DNA of 64,000 nt from Methylophaga sp. OBS1 (GCF_026319365.1 NZ_JAPDMS010000004.1:186001-250000), one strand, 5' to 3'. Positions 6,768-15,052 are shown, counted from the first letter of the stretch. The notes: generated by a model not told the origin, from the letters alone. Translations and numbers: made by a program.

Positions 6768-9122
6768 CTACTCGCCGTCATCAAAGTCCCCTTTATCAGT
6801 CGGGTTGTACTCGGAAGATTTACTGGAGCGTCCACCCGGCGCTTTTTTAGCGGATTGAATTTCATTGGACGCGTCATTAATCATTTTCACGTCATTCAGC
6901 ATTTTCATCGGCATAGCTGGTGCATTGCCCTGCTTGTCTTCACCGAAGTACAGCGTGAGATGCGGGAACGGAATCTCGATACCTGCCGCATCCAGATGGC
7001 GTTTAACCAGACGGTTGTATTCACGTCCGACTGCCCACTGGTTGCCGGGCAGGGTCTTGATACGAACCCGGATATTGACCGAGCTGTCGGCCAGCGCGGT
7101 CACGCCATGCACTTCCAGTTCATCAGACAGGATCTTGGCACGCTGCTCTTCATCGGACAGCAGCTCTTCAAAGGCTTCGCGCAGCTTGATAACGACTTCG
7201 TCGGTATCTTCGCGATAAGCCACACCATATTCCCCCACATGGTAGGCAAATTCGCGCATGTAGTTGGATACGGTATCCACTGAAGAGAACGGGATGACAT
7301 GATAGGTGCCTGACAGATCACGCAGCCCCAGAGAACGGATAGTGAGTTTTTCCGCTGTCCCGGTCAGGCCGCCGACAGTAACGATATCACCGGCATTAAT
7401 TGCATTCTCCATCTGGATGAAGACACCGGTAATCACATCCTGCACCAGCTTCTGGGCACCGAAACCAATCGCCAGGCCCAGCACACCGGCACCAGCCAGT
7501 AATGGGCCGATGTCAATACCAATTTCCGACAGCACGATCATCAGTGTCATCACGATAATCACGATGGCCGTCGCATTACGGAAAATGGTCAGCAGGGTTT
7601 TTTCACGGGCACTGGGCTCGCCACCACCCTGTTCCGGGTCCAGACGATGCTCAATCCAGCTGGCCAATGTCATCCAGAACAAGGAAGCAAAAGCCAGAAT
7701 GAACAGCACCGAAATCACGGTAGAGAGGAACTGGGTACCCGCTGAAGTAGCCAGCCAGTCAGGCAGGTTCACCGCCCCCCAGGCATCCAGAATCGCACTG
7801 ATGACCACCACCAGCACAATGCCCTTCAGCACCTTACTGAAGGTGGGCACAAAATGATTAAGACGCGTTTCAAAAGTCGACAGGCGCTGGCTGATCACGG
7901 CCGGCACTTTAACGCCATTGTCGAGCAGTATCTGAAGCAGGCCAATCGCAGCCATACCGATGAAAATCGCCAGCACGGTCTGCAAGGTTGCCATCAGAAG
8001 TCCGGGCAAGGCGGTATCCGGCTCAATCAGCAGCGAAGCCCCCATCACCAGGAAGTAGGCGAAGGCCAGCCAGTGCCAGCATTTTGCCAGCACGCCCAGT
8101 GTGACCCGGGTCATGGAGAAGTTGGCTTTGTGCGACAGCGCATTCAGGCCGTCTTTGACGTTCTGACGATTGCGGCCCACCACGGTAAACGCATAACTGA
8201 CCGCGATAATCACGATGATCAGATTGCTGAGATCGCCAAGGTTCTGCGACAGTTCATTGCTGACCAGCGGCACCACAAACAGCACGCCGTAGCCCACCAG
8301 GCCAACCAGACTCGACAGGAACAGACTCCAGTAGCGGGCGGTATTTGCTGTCATCGGCAGCAGACGCAGCGAATCATCACGACCGGCAAAGACCGCCCTG
8401 ATAACGACCTTGAACAACTCCACGGCCAGGAAGACATTCAGAAACAGGCTCTGGCTGACACTCACCTCACCCATTTCACCGACAAACAACAGTGCCACGG
8501 CATAACCGGCAAGCCAGGCCAGAATCACCACCACTACATCAGTAACAACACTGACCAGCACTGCCGTGGCCTTTACCACCATCGGGTGTATGCCATCGGC
8601 CCCTGCCGCCATATTATCGGCGCGGCGAAACAGCAGTCTTGCCAGCGGTCTTAACAGCCAATAGGCCACCATCGTGGCAGCAATCACCAGGCTGAGCTTT
8701 ACCAGCATGGTGAAAAAGGCTTTGATGCTCTTACTTTCGCCAGTGAATAGTTCACCCAGGGCTGCCCAGCTACCCGTCAATGTCCCCACAATCACCTGCA
8801 CCGCTGACTGCGTTTTCCTGGCGACATCCGTCGCAGCACCTGCCTGTTTTTCAGCCTCGCTGGTTTCTGACTCATCACCGCGCTGCGCCTCCGCTGACGA
8901 GTCCTGCTCGTTGCTGCCGGACATGGATCTGAGTTCTTCGATCAATTGGTCCCGACTGGCCGGGTCGGATAAGACATCAGCCAGAGCCTGGTATTTATCA
9001 ACTGTCCCCTCAGCTCCAGACTGTTGGGCCGCAAGCTGTGCCGCCCCGGCCTGTGCAGGGCCGGTGGCAAAGATTAGCCAGATGACCAACAGCATACTGA
9101 GTGTGCTCAGAAAGGATGACAT
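6768..9122 (-). CDS. Large MscS-family mechanosensitive channel
   Basis: About 784 residues, far longer than minimal MscS (286) and closer to MscK/YbdG-like relatives. It has an N-terminal signal peptide (SSFLSTLSMLLVIWLIFATG...AQAGA), an acidic Gln/Glu-rich periplasmic stretch, and around ten hydrophobic helices. The conserved pore helix and beta domain follow: AGAGVLGLAIGFGAQKLVQD, FIQMENAINAGDIVTVGG, and IPFSSVDTVSNYMREF. The C-terminal cytoplasmic vestibule ends in a polar, acidic tail (GDFDDGE). I chose the ATG at 9122; a TTG at 9134, 12 bases earlier, has a better placed GGGAG and would add four residues. The family releases solutes on hypo-osmotic shock from the inner membrane. Confidence 0.88.
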   Translation of the reverse strand: MSSFLSTLSMLLVIWLIFATGPAQAGAAQLAAQQSGAEGTVDKYQALADVLSDPASRDQLIEELRSMSGSNEQDSSAEAQRGDESETSEAEKQAGAATDVARKTQSAVQVIVGTLTGSWAALGELFTGESKSIKAFFTMLVKLSLVIAATMVAYWLLRPLARLLFRRADNMAAGADGIHPMVVKATAVLVSVVTDVVVVILAWLAGYAVALLFVGEMGEVSVSQSLFLNVFLAVELFKVVIRAVFAGRDDSLRLLPMTANTARYWSLFLSSLVGLVGYGVLFVVPLVSNELSQNLGDLSNLIIVIIAVSYAFTVVGRNRQNVKDGLNALSHKANFSMTRVTLGVLAKCWHWLAFAYFLVMGASLLIEPDTALPGLLMATLQTVLAIFIGMAAIGLLQILLDNGVKVPAVISQRLSTFETRLNHFVPTFSKVLKGIVLVVVISAILDAWGAVNLPDWLATSAGTQFLSTVISVLFILAFASLFWMTLASWIEHRLDPEQGGGEPSAREKTLLTIFRNATAIVIIVMTLMIVLSEIGIDIGPLLAGAGVLGLAIGFGAQKLVQDVITGVFIQMENAINAGDIVTVGGLTGTAEKLTIRSLGLRDLSGTYHVIPFSSVDTVSNYMREFAYHVGEYGVAYREDTDEVVIKLREAFEELLSDEEQRAKILSDELEVHGVTALADSSVNIRVRIKTLPGNQWAVGREYNRLVKRHLDAAGIEIPFPHLTLYFGEDKQGNAPAMPMKMLNDVKMINDASNEIQSAKKAPGGRSSKSSEYNPTDKGDFDDGE

Positions 9123-9291
9123 TGGATAGCGCAAATTAAACTCCCTGTTCGTTTGATTTAAGATTGCGTGAGACAAAATTGCTCACAACCATAACAAGAG
9201 GATTTTGTTAACTCAAATCACGGCGTGGATAACTCGATTTTAAAAACCTGACTGTTTAAGATGACGTGAGTTCATTTAGAAATCATGACCC

Positions 9292-9966
9292 ATGGATGAA
9301 AATACCCTGCAAAATCGTCTAGCCACCCTGTTTCAGATCATTCTGGTCGCCGGTGTGGTTGGCGCCCTTTGGGATCAGGCCTGGTTCGATGCTTTCATCA
9401 TCACGGGTATCTTTCTTATCACGATGTTGCCCACCGTATTTGCAAAAAAATTCGATGTCGTCATCCCCGCCGCGTTTCAGCTATTAACCATCATTTTTGT
9501 TTTCGCCTCACTGTTTTTGGGGGAAGTGCACGGTTATTACCTGAAAATCTGGTGGTGGGACATTGCGCTGCATACTGTTTCCGGTTTCCTGCTGGGCATC
9601 GTCGGTTTCCTGCTGGTGTATGTGATGAACGAAACCGAACGCGTCAGCCTCTATATGAAACCGGGCTTTATCGCCTTTTTTGCCTTTTTATTTGCGGTCG
9701 GCGTCGGCGTGTTCTGGGAGTTTTTCGAATACACCGCCGACAAGCTCTTCAACCTCACCATGCAGAAACCGGCTTTCGGTGACAGCACCGGCCTGACTGA
9801 TACAATCACCGACCTGATGGTCGACGCCCTGGGTGCCATGATCATCAGCCTGCTGGGTTACCGCTACCTTAAAAGCCACCCGACAGAGGGCTTGATGCAA
9901 CGGTGGGTCAGAAATTTCATCAAAAACAACCCGCGTCTGTTTAACAACACGCAGCAGCGCGACTAA
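9292..9966 (+). CDS. YjdF/DUF2238-like integral membrane protein
   Basis: A 224-residue polytopic inner-membrane protein with about six helices. WWWDIALHTVSGFLLG, GVFWEFFEYTADKLF and DTITDLMVDALGAMI match the pattern of conserved His, Glu and Asp residues of DUF2238/YjdF-type membrane proteins, where charged residues within the membrane form the family signature. The biochemical role is unknown. The gene ends 12 bases before an MFS transporter gene and is probably co-transcribed with it. It is transcribed divergently from the MscS gene, with 170 bases between the starts. Confidence 0.72.
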   Translation: MDENTLQNRLATLFQIILVAGVVGALWDQAWFDAFIITGIFLITMLPTVFAKKFDVVIPAAFQLLTIIFVFASLFLGEVHGYYLKIWWWDIALHTVSGFLLGIVGFLLVYVMNETERVSLYMKPGFIAFFAFLFAVGVGVFWEFFEYTADKLFNLTMQKPAFGDSTGLTDTITDLMVDALGAMIISLLGYRYLKSHPTEGLMQRWVRNFIKNNPRLFNNTQQRD

Positions 9967-9978
9967 ACGGAAGATTTC

Positions 9979-11196
9979 ATGGATTCAGATATTCGTCTTG
10001 GCTATGCCGGCCTGTTACGTCGGCACTTTGGTCTGATTGCCGCCGCCTGGCTGGCGGTCTTTACCGGCAACCTGGGCCAAAGCTTTTTTATCGGCCTGTT
10101 TCAGTCGGATATCAGTCAGCACCTCGATATCACCGCCGGTCAATTCGGCAGTATCTACGCCGCCATCACCATGACCAGCGGGTTTCTGGTGATGCACTTC
10201 GGCCCCAAAATAGACTGGATTGCGCCCAGACGCTATGCCCTGATGGTGCTGTCTGCCCTGTTTATCGGGGTCTTGATGCTTACACTCTCACCCTGGTGGG
10301 GGCTGGCCGTTTTCGGACTCGGCCTGCAACGACTGTGTGGTCAGGGACTGATGACCCATCTTGGTAGCACACTGGCCGGTCGTGAATTTACTTTGAACCG
10401 GGGTCGGGCGCTGGGCCTGGTGAGCCTGGGTATGCCCTCCGGTGAAATCATCCTGCCACCGGTCATTGCCCTGCTGGTTACCTGGCTGACCTGGCAGGAA
10501 ATCTGGTGGAGCATTGTCGCCGTTCTGGCCGTGATGTGGTTTTTGCTAATCCTGTTTGTCGACTGGCCCGAAGCCCCCAGACAGAAAAAAAGCAAAAACG
10601 AAGCCGCAGAAAAAGGCCCTTCACCGATGCGGGAACGCCGCTTCTGGATGCTGATCCCGATGCTGATGGTCCTCCCCATCACCCTCACCGGCATCTTTAT
10701 CTACCAGGCCCAGATGACAGAAGACTTGGGCGCCACGGCCACCACCTATGCTCTCGCCCTGACCGGACTGGGGATTTCCCGTTTTCCCGGCGCCTTACTG
10801 GGCGGTCGCTGGATTGATGAGCTCGGTGTCACCACCCTCGCCAGACTCTACCTTGTGCCTTTCGCCGTGGCTTTGCTGGCAGCGGCCCTGATTGGCGGCA
10901 ATATCGCTATCTGGATCATCATGATTGGTGCCGGAACCGCACTGGGGATGTCCTCCCCCATCGGCGACAGTCTGCTGGTGCGGCTCTGGGGTCGTGAACA
11001 CCTGGGCCAGGTCCGCTCTCTGAAATCAGCGTTTCTGGTGTTCTCCACCGGTCTCGCCCCTGCCTTCCTCGGCTTTATGATTGATGCCGGTGTCCAGTAC
11101 CAGTCTATCCTGATCGGTATGCTGGTGTTTCTGGTCATCACCTGGGTGATGGCACAGGGACCCATTCGAGAGGCCCATAACAGTCCCGCTGCCTGA
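9979..11196 (+). CDS. Major facilitator superfamily transporter
   Basis: A 405-residue permease with about 12 transmembrane helices and a polar central loop (DWPEAPRQKKSKNEAAEKGP) between the two six-helix halves. The N-terminal half carries GLGLQRLCGQGLMTHLG, and a repeat of the MFS architecture follows in the C-terminal half. It resembles the oxalate/formate-antiporter-like and general MFS families, but the substrate cannot be predicted. A GGAAG ribosome-binding site precedes the ATG. It follows the YjdF-like membrane protein by 12 bases. Downstream the sequence changes character into an accessory island. Confidence 0.85.
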   Translation: MDSDIRLGYAGLLRRHFGLIAAAWLAVFTGNLGQSFFIGLFQSDISQHLDITAGQFGSIYAAITMTSGFLVMHFGPKIDWIAPRRYALMVLSALFIGVLMLTLSPWWGLAVFGLGLQRLCGQGLMTHLGSTLAGREFTLNRGRALGLVSLGMPSGEIILPPVIALLVTWLTWQEIWWSIVAVLAVMWFLLILFVDWPEAPRQKKSKNEAAEKGPSPMRERRFWMLIPMLMVLPITLTGIFIYQAQMTEDLGATATTYALALTGLGISRFPGALLGGRWIDELGVTTLARLYLVPFAVALLAAALIGGNIAIWIIMIGAGTALGMSSPIGDSLLVRLWGREHLGQVRSLKSAFLVFSTGLAPAFLGFMIDAGVQYQSILIGMLVFLVITWVMAQGPIREAHNSPAA

Positions 11197-11538
11197 TACA
11201 GTTGCGCTATCTTATTGATTGTGAAATAGTTCACAGATTGGTCATCAGTGACAACGCTGATTTTAGAAGGATTTTGATACTAGCCATTTTAACCATGAAG
11301 GGATTTCTATTATGGTTTCAACCCCGTCATCCCCTGGCTTCAACCACCAGCAATTAGAGAGGCTGTATTCCTATTTGACTCTCCCTTCTGCGTTCAGCGA
11401 TTTATTCCGCAATAAAATCAGCAAATTTAAAAGCATGATTATTAGTGTGGGTCATTATTATGCATTAACGCTAATAATTAATTATAAGGCCAATGGCTTC
11501 ATAAAACAGGCTGTTATACCTAAAGATGGAGGTCAGTC
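11197..11538. other. AT-rich junction between core genome and accessory island
   Basis: These 342 bases contain no gene I can support. An open frame from 11312 exists but runs deep into the GIY-YIG gene and has no family resemblance. The stretch becomes AT-rich towards 11400-11520 (for example GCTAATAATTAATTATAAGG). It probably holds the promoter of the GIY-YIG gene and the left boundary of the island. I find no clear direct repeat, tRNA or integrase here. Confidence 0.5.
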
Positions 11539-11874
11539 ATGGCAAAGTACGGTACCGTCACTTACACCGGAAAATCAGGGAAGAAGTACGAATTCACGGC
11601 GTACTCCTGGGATACAAACTTCAAAGTAAACTATGGCGCTGTGTACTTCATTACCAAGCGCTCCCCCAACAATGACGGCGGTCATTCACACACAAGGATC
11701 TATGTCGGTCAGACAGAAGACATGTCCGAAAGGTTTGATGACCATCACGATGCCCCCTGCTTCAAGTCGAAAGGAGCCAACTGTAAATGTGTCTACGGTG
11801 AGTCCAACAAACAAACACGCTTGCAAGTAGAAAAGGATCTAATTGAGAACTACGATCCACCATGCAACGGCTAG
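11539..11874 (+). CDS. GIY-YIG nuclease superfamily protein, island-encoded
   Basis: A 111-residue protein with GIY-YIG features: YGAVYFITKR (Tyr36) and TRIYVGQTEDM (Tyr55, Gly57), then Arg65 in SERFDDHH, Glu98 in LQVEKDLIENY and a final PPCN (Asn110). It differs from the repeat-flanked GIY-YIG gene at 4.6 kb in having extra Cys residues (DAPCFKSKGANCKCVYG), which could form a metal site. GGAGGT lies 5 bases before the ATG. It is the first gene of the island, 101 bases upstream of the CBASS operon on the same strand. It could be an additional defence nuclease or an unrelated cargo gene; the sequence does not decide. Confidence 0.75.
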   Translation: MAKYGTVTYTGKSGKKYEFTAYSWDTNFKVNYGAVYFITKRSPNNDGGHSHTRIYVGQTEDMSERFDDHHDAPCFKSKGANCKCVYGESNKQTRLQVEKDLIENYDPPCNG

Positions 11875-11975
11875 GTGCAAGAAGGCTAGGTACGGCGACG
11901 GCTACTTCATTGCGGCTTCGCCTCCATTCCGTATCCGCGCATGCTGGCTGGCGTTAGCCATCGCAAGGAGACGAA
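11875..11975. repeat. GC-rich imperfect inverted repeat, possibly recombination-site-like, before the CBASS operon
   Basis: The spacer holds two GGCTAGG boxes on its left side (11872-11878 and 11886-11892), an imperfect pairing of GGTACGG with CCGTATCC around a small GGCTTCGCC hairpin, and GGCGTTAGCC on its right side. Outer GGCTA boxes facing a GTTAGCC box over about 80 bases recall the layout of integron attC sites, but the core does not fit GTTRRRY exactly and I see no integrase. An alternative is a transcription attenuator in front of the operon. AAGGAG at 11965-11970 is the ribosome-binding site of the effector gene. Confidence 0.35.
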
Positions 11976-12587
11976 GTGCACGATTACTCGATAGATAATC
12001 ATCCAAAAGAGAAAATTCTGTTTGGTTTGGCGTTCATCGCTATCACGGCAGCTCCAATTCTGAATGATGCTGTCAGGGCCGGCTTGACGGCTGTAGAGGC
12101 ACTTTCAGGTATACCGGCCCCACCAGTGACCGCCATTCCGGTGTTTGGTTTGTTTATTGGGCTCTATCAGATCTTTAACCAAAAACTTTGGAAAAGCGTT
12201 TGGATTCGGAAATTCTTACTTGTTCCTGATCTCAACGGTGAATGGGTTTGTAAAGGCGAAACGATGCTGAAGAATGGCGAGAAGGCCAATTCCCAGTGGG
12301 AGGGGAAGATAGTTGTAACGCAGTCTTGGTCAAAAATTCTCATTCATCTACAAACAAGAAAATCCTCTTCAAAAAGTTTGTCAGCGAGTATTTTTCATGA
12401 CAAAGGGGTCGGATATAGGCTGCAGTATTTGTACGAAAGCGATCCCACTGCAGCAGCGTTGGACTTGAACAAGCACGATGGATTTGCCGAAATTTTGTTC
12501 TCGGAAGACTGTTTATCAGGTGAGGGGAATTACTTCACGGATCAGCATCGACAAACCGTTGGAATTTTGAGCGTTACAAGGAATTGA
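11976..12587 (+). CDS. cap15: CBASS effector, Cap15-type (2TM plus beta-barrel, S-2TMbeta)
   Basis: A 203-residue protein beginning with GTG and AAGGAG 5 bases upstream. Residues 13-30 and 50-67 are hydrophobic helices (ILFGLAFIAITAAPIL and VTAIPVFGLFIGLYQIF). The remainder is beta-rich and starts with FLLVPDLNGEWVCKGE, the typical entry into the beta-barrel of the SMODS-associated 2TM beta-strand effector family, named Cap15 in CBASS. In that family the barrel binds the cyclic nucleotide made by the partner enzyme, and the protein then disrupts the inner membrane to abort infection. Here the stop codon is one base before the CD-NTase ATG, so the two are translationally coupled. The activating nucleotide is not predictable from this sequence. 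Confidence 0.8.
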   Translation: MHDYSIDNHPKEKILFGLAFIAITAAPILNDAVRAGLTAVEALSGIPAPPVTAIPVFGLFIGLYQIFNQKLWKSVWIRKFLLVPDLNGEWVCKGETMLKNGEKANSQWEGKIVVTQSWSKILIHLQTRKSSSKSLSASIFHDKGVGYRLQYLYESDPTAAALDLNKHDGFAEILFSEDCLSGEGNYFTDQHRQTVGILSVTRN

Positions 12588-12588
12588 T

Positions 12589-13605
12589 ATGGCAAATCGA
12601 TTAGATCGGCTAGCTAGCCGCAGGACAGACCAATTCGTAACGGAAGCAAAGCTTCTAAATGAAGCGTATCGGCACATCGAACAAAGCGATTCGGTCCGCT
12701 ACGTAATTGGCTCAATGCAGCCGATTGATCCGGAATACACGAAGAATACTTTTGCGCAGGGCGATCGAGTTCGAAATCAACTCGATAATCGACTGGATGA
12801 CAAATGTGAGTATGAGTATCAAGGCTCGGTGACAAACGATACTCACATTAAAGCTCGTAGTGATATTGATCTTCTCGTACTCACTGGGAAGTTTCATACA
12901 CTTGAAAATCCCCAAGAACCGTCCAGTCCTTACAAGGGGAATCCGCTCCAAGATCTAGTAGATCTGAGGGCGGACGCAATCGCCTCATTGGAAGCTGCGT
13001 TTCCCGAAGCTACGCTAGATTCAAGTGGTGGAAAGTCGATTTCCCTGGAAGGCGGCTCTCTTCGCCGCAAAATCGATGTTGTGCCCTCTAACTGGTTCAA
13101 CACGAACAAATACAACGAAACCGGGCAGAAGATGTATAGAGTAGTGCAAATTCTGGACTCAAAAAATATGAAGCGTCTAAAAAACACTCCTTTCCTACAT
13201 AATGCCTGGATCGCCCATAAGGACATTCAGACACATGGCGGGCTGCGCAAGGCGGCAAGGCTGATGAAGTCCTTGAAGTATGACACCGAAGCAATTGACC
13301 TTTCCAGTTACGACTTAGTATCTATTGCCTTTTGTATGCCCGACGGCGATTTAGACGTCCCAAAAGGTCAAGAGCTATCTTTGTTGAATTCATGTTATGA
13401 ATTTTGCGTGTTGTTGCAGGAAAACGCAGTCTTGAGAAACTCGCTTGATGTCCCGGACGGCCATAGAAAGATATTTGCGGCGGGGCACGCTACGCTTGAT
13501 GGGCTGAACCAACTCATCGACGTGCTTGGCGCGTTGATTTCAGATGTGCTAACGGAAAACCAGAGGTCATTCAGGAAGCTTGCAGAGGCGCGCGTTGAGT
13601 ACTGA
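12589..13605 (+). CDS. cdnE: CBASS cyclic-oligonucleotide synthase (CD-NTase)
   Basis: A 338-residue nucleotidyltransferase of the cGAS/DncV-like (SMODS) superfamily. The active site is complete: GS at residues 79-80 (YQGSVTNDT), the paired acids Asp92 and Asp94 in ARSDIDLLVL, and the third acid Asp163 in LRRKIDVVPSNW. Such enzymes sense phage infection and make cyclic di- or trinucleotides that switch on a linked effector. The symbol follows the clade usually paired with Cap15; the clade was not tested. There are no Cap2/Cap3, HORMA/TRIP13 or nucleotide-modification genes, so this is a minimal type I CBASS. Codon usage and base composition look more AT-rich than in the neighbouring core genes. 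Confidence 0.85.
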   Translation: MANRLDRLASRRTDQFVTEAKLLNEAYRHIEQSDSVRYVIGSMQPIDPEYTKNTFAQGDRVRNQLDNRLDDKCEYEYQGSVTNDTHIKARSDIDLLVLTGKFHTLENPQEPSSPYKGNPLQDLVDLRADAIASLEAAFPEATLDSSGGKSISLEGGSLRRKIDVVPSNWFNTNKYNETGQKMYRVVQILDSKNMKRLKNTPFLHNAWIAHKDIQTHGGLRKAARLMKSLKYDTEAIDLSSYDLVSIAFCMPDGDLDVPKGQELSLLNSCYEFCVLLQENAVLRNSLDVPDGHRKIFAAGHATLDGLNQLIDVLGALISDVLTENQRSFRKLAEARVEY

Positions 13606-13807
13606 GCGGGTGGCGGTTAAGGTGGACAGCGTTGGTGAGTGTCTGGTTGCTAATGCATACAAGCTTGAGCTAAGGCAGCATCCAACCAAAGTCTATGACG
13701 CTTTCACTGAACGCGGCGTTTAAGTTGAAATAAAAGCAACGCAGTCTACTTCTGCACATTCCGAAGCCAGCCGGATCACAAGATATTATCAATATTGTGC
13801 CGGATAG
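13595..13807 (+). pseudogene. Remnant of a DUF6998-like gene interrupted by an in-frame stop
   Basis: Overlapping the end of the CD-NTase gene in another frame is a coding remnant that reads VKVDSVGECLVANAYKLEL, then TKVYDAFTERGV, a TAA stop at 13721-13723, and VEIKATQSTSAHSEASR after it, until a second stop at 13805. The pattern VGE...Y.L.L....K.YDA...G..VEIKATQ is what I recall for DUF6998-type proteins, in which the position of the stop is usually a polar residue (CAA to TAA would explain it). The N- and C-terminal parts of the family are missing. It is probably a decayed third gene of the island rather than an expressed protein. Confidence 0.5.
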
Positions 13808-13885
13808 GACATTTGAGAGAGAAGCAGTATATTCAGAGTCAGTATAAAAGCTAGCTGTCCGACTGAAAAAGATTCCAAGGGCTAA

Positions 13886-14242
13886 ATGATGAGAAAACTA
13901 GCGTGTTATTTATCGGCCATAGTGATTGCCCTTTTCTCGACTCACTTGTTGGCTTGTCATCACACTCCCGCTCTACCACATTTTGATGAAAATGAACCCT
14001 ATTCCAGCGTTCGCATGAAAATGTTAGAAGCAGGCTGGGCGCCCTTTCATGCCCAGGATGCCAATACCTGTATCGAGGGTGACTCACGCTGTGAGGGTCG
14101 CCCGGAAATGCAGGTTTGTGCAGGCACTGGACTGGCGAATTGTAAATTTTTATGGCAAAAAGAAGAAACCATCACCGCCATATGCACCATTGGAGAGGAT
14201 GCTGTGTTCGATAGTCTTTGCGAATACACACGCATCGATTAG
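13886..14242 (+). CDS. Small cysteine-containing exported protein or lipoprotein, unknown function
   Basis: A 118-residue protein that I do not recognise. Residues 1 to about 24 form a signal sequence (RKLACYLSAIVIALFSTHLLAC) ending in LLAC, which could serve as a lipobox with the Cys at position 24. The mature part contains six further Cys residues (NTCIEG, SRCEG, QVCAG, NCKF, AICTI, SLCEY), suggesting disulfide bonds in the periplasm. It begins ATGATG after a weak AGGG. The next gene encodes another small Cys-containing exported protein on the same strand, so the two may form a pair. Confidence 0.6.
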   Translation: MMRKLACYLSAIVIALFSTHLLACHHTPALPHFDENEPYSSVRMKMLEAGWAPFHAQDANTCIEGDSRCEGRPEMQVCAGTGLANCKFLWQKEETITAICTIGEDAVFDSLCEYTRID

Positions 14243-14327
14243 ATTTTTATCTTTGGATTAAGCTGTGGGTAACGTTGGCGAAGCTTTCAGCAACACCCTC
14301 AGCCTCTTTTGATTCCGGAGGGACCTG

Positions 14328-14876
14328 ATGAATTCAAGAGTTTTTCGTATGATACCCGTCGCCACAATAACACTAGCATTCCTGGTAGCGATTCTTTCTA
14401 CAAATGTTACAGCGCAACCGGACCTGGCAAAGGAACTACAACAAATGTCGATGGACTGTCGTGCTGCAAACAGCGAATGCTACAGCACGTGCGTGAGACC
14501 CGCTCGTAATCTGGCGCGTGGCTATGAGGCGTCTGACGCCGACATTGAGGCCTGTCGAACTGGCCATGCCAAGCTTGAACCACAAGCCGAACCTGAGACC
14601 TGGAAGCCAGTGTACGCGCCGATGCCGGATGTGGTGGGTGTGTTTCGCGGGGCATTGGTGGCTGCACAAGGCCGCGATGACTGGAAGCGTTATTGCGGCT
14701 CATCAGCTTTAATCGGCGATATTAACGCGCCGACACCGTGGGCTGTTCCCAAGGGCGCCACCGTCAGGGTAACCGGGGTTCGCTATGTCACCAACCCGGT
14801 TCAAAGCTTTGACAGGAAAAAAACGGCTTGCCTTGCTGATAGTGTTGAGGTGATATCGACACCATCATCGCAATAG
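14328..14876 (+). CDS. Exported protein of unknown function
   Basis: A 182-residue protein with an N-terminal signal peptide (VATITLAFLVAILSTNVTAQ, cleavage expected after TAQ). The mature protein has a Cys-rich segment near its start (MDCRAANSECYSTCVRPAR, then IEACRTG) and two more Cys towards the C-terminus (RYCGSS, TACLADS). No known domain was recognised. GGAGG lies 8 bases before the ATG. It lies 85 bases downstream of another small Cys-containing exported protein, hinting at a joint periplasmic role, which is inference only. The 176 bases that follow hold no recognisable element. Confidence 0.62.
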   Translation: MNSRVFRMIPVATITLAFLVAILSTNVTAQPDLAKELQQMSMDCRAANSECYSTCVRPARNLARGYEASDADIEACRTGHAKLEPQAEPETWKPVYAPMPDVVGVFRGALVAAQGRDDWKRYCGSSALIGDINAPTPWAVPKGATVRVTGVRYVTNPVQSFDRKKTACLADSVEVISTPSSQ

Positions 14877-15052
14877 TCTCATCCAACTGGTCCGGTCAGG
14901 GACGAATAGTCTGGGTTAGTGAACTACAGACCAAGGGAGCAGCCAGTTTGATATTTGCGATTGAATTCGAAAGACGGCTCACAGCCTTAAGTTGAAAATG
15001 GTAGAGACCCGGAAATCGGGACAGGGCCGATTTTAGTACTGACTCAAAGACC

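Noticed and set aside
11312..11629. Open frame upstream of the GIY-YIG gene
   Set aside because: It overlaps the GIY-YIG gene by 91 bases, has no family resemblance and reads as the wrong frame of a better supported gene.
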